From Ipomoea triloba (taxonomy: Eukaryota > Streptophyta > Magnoliopsida > Solanales > Convolvulaceae), in the NCBI RefSeq assembly GCF_003576645.1, contig NC_044924.1, positions 1,612,047-1,676,046 on the forward strand: a stretch of 64,000 nt of DNA, written 5' to 3'. A program made the position numbers and the translations under genes. The notes under the pieces were generated by a model. That model was not told the origin of the DNA. It saw nothing but the letters and a program-made list of their open reading frames with translations, and did no database searches. Below, one piece after another: positions 56,706 through 64,000 of the stretch. Position 1 is the stretch's first letter. Every line of letters begins with the position of its first letter.

Positions 56706-59538
56706 TCAAAGAGAATAATTGTCAAGCCATCTCTGAAGCATTGCCAAGCATTGTTGTGGCTTATACTCTGGTGCTGTATGTTAACGAAGAAAGGCATGCT
56801 TTTATGAGCAGATACTACATTGTAACAAAGTCAGTAGTATTAAAAAAAAATGCTTAAATTCAAGTGTTGAATTGTGTAATTAATACTTGTTCAAATGTTA
56901 TCTTACCTTTACAGTTGCATATGTCAACTCATACTCCTCTAAATACTTCATGGTGTATCTGTATTATATTCATCAACATTACAACACCTTTCAGTTAAAG
57001 CCAACATTAAAAATGTACAAAAGTTCAAAGAAGTTAAACAATAGACCCACCCTGCAACTTGATCTTCAAAAAACCAAGGTCTCCACTCGTCTTGAACCAC
57101 AAAGTTTAAGGACTCTATCCATTCTTCTGTGCTCAAATGAGAAATAACCATGTCATGATCCCCACTGCACGCTTAGAGAATTAGCTTCTTAAATTCCATT
57201 GTTAAGATGGAACGCAAGAAAGATGATGGCTTATGGCTACTTGAAAAACCACCTGTAGATTAGAGCTCGACAAGATTTGTTGGTGAAACTCTTATGATAA
57301 TCAACTGTGCTTTTGACATTATAAATGTATGCTTCAGTCCTCTCCGCATTAACTTCATATTTCAAGCTCTTATTGCATCTAACCCACTCTGTTATCGTTT
57401 CCTGTTGGCAACCAAATATTCAGACCAGTAAATTTTTCTTTAATTTGTTTCATTTCTTATGGATGTATGGTTAGTATAATTTAGTCACTACACATACCTC
57501 ATGCACATGAAGTGCTTTCTGGACAATTTTGTTATTTGCCCAAATGGAAGAGTACACATAATTATCATCCTGCATGAATGTACAACTTAAGACAAAACAA
57601 GAAAGCTTAAGATGTTATAGAATGGAAGTATATGAGGCTCAGGCTTACTCTGCACCATTGTTGCGGTAAAAGGAGACTGGTAACATTTCCACCAATAGAG
57701 CTCACATCTAGACTCAGTAAATTTTCATTGCTACACACTGGTTCTAAAATTTGCGCCATAGAAATCTTTTCGGTACACTACACACAAAACCACACCGATA
57801 GTTGTTAGCTGGATCCTTGAAGACAAATTTGATTAATATTCTTACAGAAAACTGCCCGCTAACCTTTGATACTCTTTCAAGATCATATTGACATGCTGCA
57901 TTTTGCGGTTCATCTATGTAATGCCCATCGCAACTTACTTTCGTGGACTGCATTGCATCAGTTTGTGAAACGAAGCAGACATGATTTAAAGTTTAAACTA
58001 CATTTTACAAATTAACATTATTCGAAAACTACCTCGTACAGATTGTCTGATAAAAGCCCCACTCGATGAGCATATACCACTCTGTTGTTGTAGTCTGCAT
58101 ATTTGTCGGTCATTGATTGCCTTCCACATAGCCCTAAACCATGTTTAGATACATCCCAAGAATTAACTAATAACAAGAATAGGAACACACACTAGAAAGG
58201 GAGTTGAGATGTACTTTGAGATTTAGGCGTGGCTCAATTCCAGACTCTAAACCTACCAAGACAAACAAACAGCATAAGCTAATTCGGAAGAGCATTGGAC
58301 TGCTAATTCCAGAACTGAGAAGAAGGTAATAAGTTACCATCATATATTCTTTGAACAATCTGTGGAATAATAATTCCGGCATAGGAATCTCCAGCAATGT
58401 ACAGCGGATTACTAAGGAATTTCGGGTGGTCCAGGAACCACTGCAGTTCTCACAAAAGATGCCATTGTACAACAAAGAAAAGCCATCAGTTCTCTACTTT
58501 TGGGAACCAATAATTGCAGTATAATACTAACACTTATCCCAACTTACTGGAACAAAAATTACAAATTTTCTTACCTTTATGAGGAAACTATAAGCATATT
58601 GTGCAGATAAGGTATCACTACACCTGGAAGCTTCCCATGTTTTGGCATAAGAGAATCCAGTTCCAACAGGTTGATCCAAAAATATAATGTTGGCCACCTA
58701 GTCATTTTGTAAAGACACACAAACATTTATGTATATTACCCTTCTATAAATCTGTATGGGCAGAGTCTGAAGAAGGGTCAAATCCAGCACCAAATGACTA
58801 AGGGGATTGTTGGGCGGAGACTTGAAGGGCCAATTCAGCACCTTGCCTCTCAAAATGTGGTGATATAAAAGGAAATAAAGTTGTATCTTCGTTACAAGTT
58901 ATAAGTTTTGGCGTTGTGGTAAACATTGTATCTAACATAAATTTACATCGGATTAATCTTAAAGATTGAAAACCAAACTAACCTTGGTCCATGCATAGGG
59001 GTTCAACTCCAAAGCTGGGATGTCCCCAGTAGTGGAATTTGCATAATTAATGGTGAAAGGACCTAGCTTCAACAAAACATCATAAACCCAATTAAGGAGG
59101 GTTTAATAATGTAATTAAGGTAAGTATCACAGAAACAAAATGATATGATAATGAATGAGAGATGGGAAATACCAATCTCATAGAGGAGAGCGGAGAGAGC
59201 AGAGCAACCTGGGCCTCCAGTGAGCCATAGCAAAAGCGGATCGTTTTCTGGGCTCCTCTCAGATTGAATGAAGTAGTAAAACAGTTGAACTTGCTCAAAT
59301 TCTCCCACACCAATGTAACTAATTAATTAAACCAAACATACCGACAACAACAACAACATCAAAACCTAGGTATAACCGATAACCAGACACTGCAGAAAGA
59401 AAGAAGGGTTACAAACCCAGTTTGGAGTTTGAATGGTAGTTTTCCTGGGAAACCAGGCAAAGTTTCAATCTCTTCTGAGTTTGAAAATGTTGGAGCCATA
59501 AACAGTAGTAGCAGCAACACAAGGATTGAAGCCGCCAT
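56706..59538 (-). pseudogene. SCPL copy 6, frameshift in exon 7 and broken last exon
   Basis: All 14 exons are recognisable: 59417-59538, 59173-59318, 58983-59062, 58575-58697, 58338-58440, 58215-58252, 58033-58133, 57864-57947, 57649-57777, 57498-57569, 57253-57401, 57051-57164, 56907-56958 and part of exon 14 from 56706. Exons 1-6 read normally (signal peptide [30 protein letters not shown]). In exon 7 one base is missing (GGCAATCAATGA against GGCAATCCAATGA in copy 5), giving an immediate stop. In the last exon about 22 bp are deleted near 56780, removing the acceptor and the codons for Gly-Ala-Gly before the catalytic His. SGDHDMVISH also departs from the usual (V/I)VPH. Two independent disabling changes make function very unlikely, though a truncated secreted protein of about 200 aa could be made. 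Confidence 0.88.
58745..58880. other. Unexplained insertion in intron 3 of SCPL 6
   Basis: This stretch (with AGAAGGGTCAAATCCAGCACC and CCAATTCAGCACC, a short internal repeat) has no counterpart in intron 3 of the other copies. I see no terminal repeats; the origin is unknown. Confidence 0.4.
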
Positions 59539-59859
59539 GATCACAATGTTTCTCCAGCCTGCACTGCTGCAACTCTGCAACAACTGATTTCATGGAGTGT
59601 TTAATAATATATTAATATTCCCTCTCTCCAAGTACCTTTTTAGTGATAGTGAAATCTCAGTTACTAACAAATAGTAAATTTCGCATCGTAATTCTGTAAA
59701 GATATAAGTAAATCAATTTAGGTTGGTTAGTGCATCATTGCCTCAAATACTTTATGACAATATCTTCCCTCCATTTAACACGTTTTTTAAAATACCTATG
59801 AAACATCATTCTCTTGGCATTTCTAACCCTCAACTACCATGGCTACAACCAATTATTAT
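59539..59859. other. Upstream region of SCPL 6
   Basis: Probable promoter side of a pseudogene. 59580-59640 resembles the upstream sequence of copies 1 and 2 (TTTCATGGA, CTCTCCAAGTAC). No TATA box was identified with confidence. Confidence 0.35.
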
Positions 59860-60130
59860 GTAGATCATGGTCCACACATTATTATGTTGACCATAATAAA
59901 AGTCGTGTTCTGAATATACATTATATAAAATGATGTATTTTTTCGTAATACGATGTACATTTTTAATATATTAAAAGTATATTGTATGTGTACTGAATTC
60001 ACATTATTTGATAATATATAAAATAATGTATTCTCAGTACTCAAATAATGATTTTTTCAAATAATGTATTCTATGTACATAAATAATGTATTTTTATTTA
60101 TGGTCCACACAATAATAATTGTCATGGACA
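59860..60130. repeat. AT-rich MITE-like element, copy 3
   Basis: Flanked by ATGGTCCACACATTATTATG on the left and ATGGTCCACACAATAATAAT on the right; the interior follows copies 1 and 2 in order. A further GTGTGGACCACAG / CTACACAATAATT fragment lies at 60867-60895. Confidence 0.65.
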
Positions 60131-60179
60131 CACTCCGGACCTGCATTGGTTCCTAGCCTCATGCCTCTCATGGGTGGAT

Positions 60180-60410
60180 CAACCCGAATTTTTAATTATT
60201 TTTAAATTTAATTTATAAAAATTATTAATTTTATAAAATTCCTAATCATTATATAGTGTCTCTAATATAAATGTTATATAATTTAAAGAGATGTTTAGTT
60301 TGATGAAAAATATTTTTCAAGAAAATAGTTTTCCTAAAAGTTGAGAAAATGGTGTTTTATGTTGTTATTGGAAAATGAATTCATGAAAGTTGAGGCAAAA
60401 GCTTTTCAAA
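60180..60410. repeat. Repeat shared with 55780-55890
   Basis: TTTAATTTATAAAAATTATTAATTTTAT, TATAGTGTCTCTAATATAAATG and TTAAAGAGATGTTT occur here and at 55800-55885 in the same order. Both lie next to an AT-rich MITE-like copy, so a larger segment was duplicated. Confidence 0.65.
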
Positions 60411-60559
60411 GGGATGGGTGATATTTTGTTTTACATGGAACTTGGGAACAAAGTATTACATGATAGGACTATTTTGTCCTTATAGAATATTCTCAATTAC
60501 TCCATACCAAAATGTGTATAATAATTTTTATTATATTATTATAATAAAATATATAATTA

Positions 60560-60820
60560 TACTCCCTCTGTTCCATTTTACATTTCCTATTTACAATAAT
60601 TGGTCAAATCAACTATTTCTTCATTGTTTATTTTCTTTAATAATTTTTTATTATTTTTAAATTTAAATTTTTGTGTTTAATAGTACTTTTAGAGTAGTTT
60701 CTAAATATATAAATTTTATATATTAATGCTAAACTTAATATTATGAAAAATTAGATTAAAAATAACTTTAGTCAAACCTCGTCAAACAAACCAGACAACC
60801 AAAATAGGACGAAGATAGTA
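60560..60820. mobile_element. Stowaway-like MITE
   Basis: Left end TACTCCCTCTGTTCCATTTTA matches the Stowaway consensus. The right end, on the other strand, reads TACTATCTTCGTCCTATTTTGG. The interior is AT-rich, about 260 bp, with no coding capacity. The TA duplication fits but is not distinctive. Confidence 0.6.
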
Positions 60821-60829
60821 ATATTTATC

Positions 60830-61145
60830 GTTGGGACGCCATATTATTAAAATGTATACCATGTTGTGTGGACCACAGTCTACACAATAATTTGCCGTTG
60901 TCATGGCAAACAACTCAAAGTTGCCCATCACCCATGTTGGGCAAACCAATAATTACACCCAGATTAAACCTAGAACGAGTCAAGGTGCAAAATGTGTTGC
61001 ATTTGCATGATGAAGGGATATATGAAACAAATATGCTATCGTTATCAGATCTTACAACTTTCGGGTCAATCCCTTGAAGAGATTGCCAAAAACTTACCAT
61101 TTTAATTATGGAATATGCATTCAATTCAATATTACATAATAATAA
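60830..61145. other. 3' flank of SCPL 7
   Basis: 60860-60900 is a fragment of the AT-rich MITE-like family. 60905-61080 is of unknown origin, and 61095-61145 is the conserved SCPL 3' UTR (GGAATATGCATTCAATTC). Confidence 0.45.
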
Positions 61146-63774
61146 TCAAAGAGGATAAATGCTAAGCCATCTCTGAATCATCGGCAAACATTGTTGTGGC
61201 TTATATTCTGGTGCTGTATGACCTGCTCCCTGATGTATATATGTTTAACAACAAATGAATGCTAATTACAACACTAATTACATTCCGAGTGTTGAAATGT
61301 ATGATTAATGCTTGTTGAAATTAATGTTGTCTTACCTTTACAGTTGCATATGTCAACTCATACTCATTCTGTGAATACTTTATGGTATATCTGCATTCAT
61401 CAACATCACAACACCTTTCAGTTAAAGCCATTAATGTACACTACAAAAATCCCAACAAGTTAAACAACATACCCTGCAATTTGATCTTCAACAAACCAAG
61501 GTCTCCACTCGTCTTCAACGGCAACTTTCAAGGACTCTATCCATTCTTCTGTGCTCACATGAGGAACAATCATGTCGTGGTCCCCACTATATAAGCCCAT
61601 TCGGATAATTAGCTTCTCGAACATATAATAGAACACAAGATGGATAACAGGTAGTGCTCGAATTGAAAGAGTTAATTACCTGTAGATTAGAACTCGGCAA
61701 GATTTGTTAGTGAAACTGCGATGATAATCAACCGTGGTTTTGACATTATAAACGTATGCTTCAGTCCTCTCTACTTCAGGTGGACCTCTCAAGGTTTGGT
61801 TGCATCTAACCCACTCTGTTATAGTTCCCTGTTGGCATCACTGTCAACTTTCTCTTTGCTTCATTTTTATGGTTAATATCTCTCATTCTCACAATCTCAC
61901 AATCTCGCTACACATACCTCACGCACACCAAGTGCTTTCTGCACAATTTTGTTATTTGCCCAAGAGTAGCCGAACAAATAATTATCGTCCTGCATAAATC
62001 CACAACTTAGCACAAACTAAGAAAGTTATAGATCGACATCATAGAATGAAAGTATATTGGGGTAGATATATATATACTTACTCTGCACCATTGTTGTGGT
62101 AGATTTTCACCATTTAGACTCAGTAAACTTTCCTCGTTACACACCGGTTCTAGAATTTGTGCCATATTAATCTTCTCAGTGCACTACACAAAAAACCACA
62201 CCCACCTATAGTTATATGGATCCGGGTTGAAGACAAATTCAACATTCTTTTATGAAAAAAAAAAATGGAGCTAAATGCTAATAACCTTTGATACTCTTTG
62301 AAGATCATATTGACATCTTGAGCTCTGTGGATGCTCATTTATGTAATTTCCATTGCAACTTTCTTTCGTGGACTGCATATATAGCAGAAGTCTATGAAAC
62401 CAAGCAGACAGGAAAGCTCAAATGGCTTAAATAAGTACACAAATACTACCTTGTACAGATTGTCTGATAAAAACCCCATTCGATAGCCATACTCCATTCT
62501 ATTATTGAGGTCTGAAAATCGGTCAGTCAATGGATTGCCTTCTATATACCCCTAAACCATGCATTCAAATATTTATATAACCCGAAAAATCATGAGCAAC
62601 ATTAACTAAGAAGAACATATGAGACGGGAGAGAAGGGGTCGAGATGTACTTTCATATTTAGTCGCGGCTCAATTCCGGATTCTAAACCTACCAAGACAAA
62701 CAAACAACAACATAAGCTAATTAAGAAGATCATTGGAATGCAAATTGGAGAAAACAAGGTGAACTAGCTAACTACCATCATATATATTGCGAACAACCAG
62801 TGGAACAGTGATTCCAGAATAGGAATCTCCACCAACATACAATGGATTGCTAAGGAATGTAGGATGGTCCAGGAGCCACTGCAGTTCACATAAAAGCACA
62901 TAATATAAATCCTCAATCTCCCCCAAAATCTGCTAAATTGGAACAAAAATTAGAAATATAATTGTGTTACCTGTACGAGGAAACTATAAGTATGTTGTGC
63001 AGATAAGGTATCATTAGTCTTGTAAGCATCTGATGTTTGTGCATAGGAATATCCAGTTCCAACTGGTTGATCCACAAATATGATGTTGGCCACCTAGTTA
63101 ATATGTAAAGGGTTTTGTTAGCTACTCTCACAATTCAACACAAACAGAATCTATCTGTCTGAAATTGGGAGTAATGTTAAAGATGATAAAGATTGAAAAC
63201 CTAACTAACTAACTAACTAACCTTGGTCCATGCATAGGGGTTCAACTTCAAAGCTGGGATGTCCCCAGTGGAATTTGCATAGTTAATGGTCAAAGGACCT
63301 TCAAATCAAGAAAACATAAATAAATTAAACCCCAAGGGTTTTGGAGTTTTAATAATGTAATTAAGGTATGTATGACATAATAATGACAGAAATAAGAATG
63401 AGATCATACCAATTTCATAGAAGAGGGCAGAGAGTCCAGAGCAACTTGGACCACCAGTGAGCCATAGTAAGAGTGGGTCAGTTTCTGGGCTCTTCTCAGA
63501 TTCAATGAAATAGTAAAACAGTTGAATTTCTTGAGATTCTCCCACACCTATGTAACTAAAACAAGAAACCAAAAAACAAAATCATAAAATAGACAAGGAG
63601 ACAGTAGAGAGGCAGAAAGAAAGGAAGAATGAAAGAAAAGGGGTACCCAGTTTGGAGTTTGAATGGAAGTTTTCCTGGGAAACCAGGCAAAGTTTCAACC
63701 ACCGCATGTGAAAACAACGTTGGAGCCGAAAACATTAGCAGCAACGAAAGGATTTCCAATGTTGATGAGGCCAT
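61146..63774 (-). CDS. SCPL acyltransferase-like protein 7 (14 exons, 459 aa)
   Basis: Predicted exons: 63647-63774, 63410-63555, 63222-63298, 62971-63093, 62776-62878, 62650-62687, 62450-62551, 62286-62372, 62082-62183, 61918-61989, 61680-61828, 61473-61586, 61336-61390, 61146-61229; 1380 nt, in frame, no stops. Signal peptide [21 protein letters not shown]. The nucleophile is GDSYSG in the context [12 protein letters not shown]; Asp lies in SGDHDMIVP and His in GAGHTAPE. The oxyanion-region motif is GGPSCS instead of GGPGCS. Exon 4 has [12 protein letters not shown] where the others have [12 protein letters not shown]. These differences make it the most divergent intact copy. It should be secreted or vacuolar like the others. 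Confidence 0.86.
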
Positions 63775-64000
63775 GATGAGAAAGGCTTATCCAGCTAGCC
63801 TACACTGCAACATCTCATTTCATGGAGCATTTAAATATTTAATAATGCTCCCATCCCTCCATTTCCAGATACTGAGACACTGAGCATGACTGTACCATAC
63901 ATTCCGTCGCGCTTCAAAAGACTTTTTTTTTTTTTTCTTATAAAGTAACCCCGTAATATATGCTTAAAAGTGTGCATTAATTTTAAGTAAATAAATTCAA
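63775..64000. other. Upstream region of SCPL 7, window edge
   Basis: Probable promoter side of copy 7. It holds a T run near 63922-63937 and is cut by the window end. Confidence 0.4.

Overview
The window is nuclear DNA of a dicot plant. Genes are spaced and mostly AT-rich around, with GT-AG introns, dense transposon debris, plant-only families (SOFL, Cf-type receptor-like proteins, F-box/FBA, serine carboxypeptidase-like acyltransferases), a Ty1/copia element, a tRNA-type SINE, LINE 3' ends, and hAT-, Mutator- and Stowaway-like non-autonomous elements. The family mix suits an asterid (perhaps Solanales), but that is a guess and I cannot name the species.

Layout. 1-7.7 kb: repeat-rich flank holding one small intron-containing gene on the + strand, a SOB FIVE-LIKE (SOFL) gene at 3293-4180, and a SINE with its target-site duplication. 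7.8-31.6 kb: a tandem cluster of four single-exon leucine-rich-repeat receptor-like protein (RLP) genes, all on the - strand. Copy A is broken by a 17-bp deletion; B, C and D are intact. At least two ghosts of lost copies (an orphan 3' flank and an orphan promoter plus signal-peptide start) lie between them. A 4.4-kb copia element with identical LTRs sits in the 3' flank of copy B, and the empty site is preserved beside copy D. 33.0-34.1 kb: one F-box protein gene.

34.7-63.8 kb: a head-to-tail array of seven serine carboxypeptidase-like (SCPL) genes on the - strand. I reconstructed their exons by hand: five give uninterrupted 14-exon reading frames (454-468 aa), one is a 5'-truncated pseudogene (exons 5-14 only) and one has a frameshift and a lost splice acceptor. 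The paralogues differ at the catalytic nucleophile elbow (GDSYSG, GDSYTG, GESYTG, GDSYAG), the most biologically suggestive signal in the window: an acyltransferase/hydrolase family diversifying at its active site.

The genes do not form one pathway. RLPs are cell-surface receptors (often immune), SOFL proteins modulate cytokinin signalling, the F-box protein would be an SCF ubiquitin-ligase adaptor, and SCPL proteins are secreted or vacuolar enzymes that usually transfer acyl groups from glucose esters. What unites the window is repeated tandem duplication, birth and death of copies, and transposon insertions that can be ordered by comparing paralogous empty and filled sites. All coordinates of spliced genes are manual predictions from splice-site consensus, reading phase and paralogue comparison.
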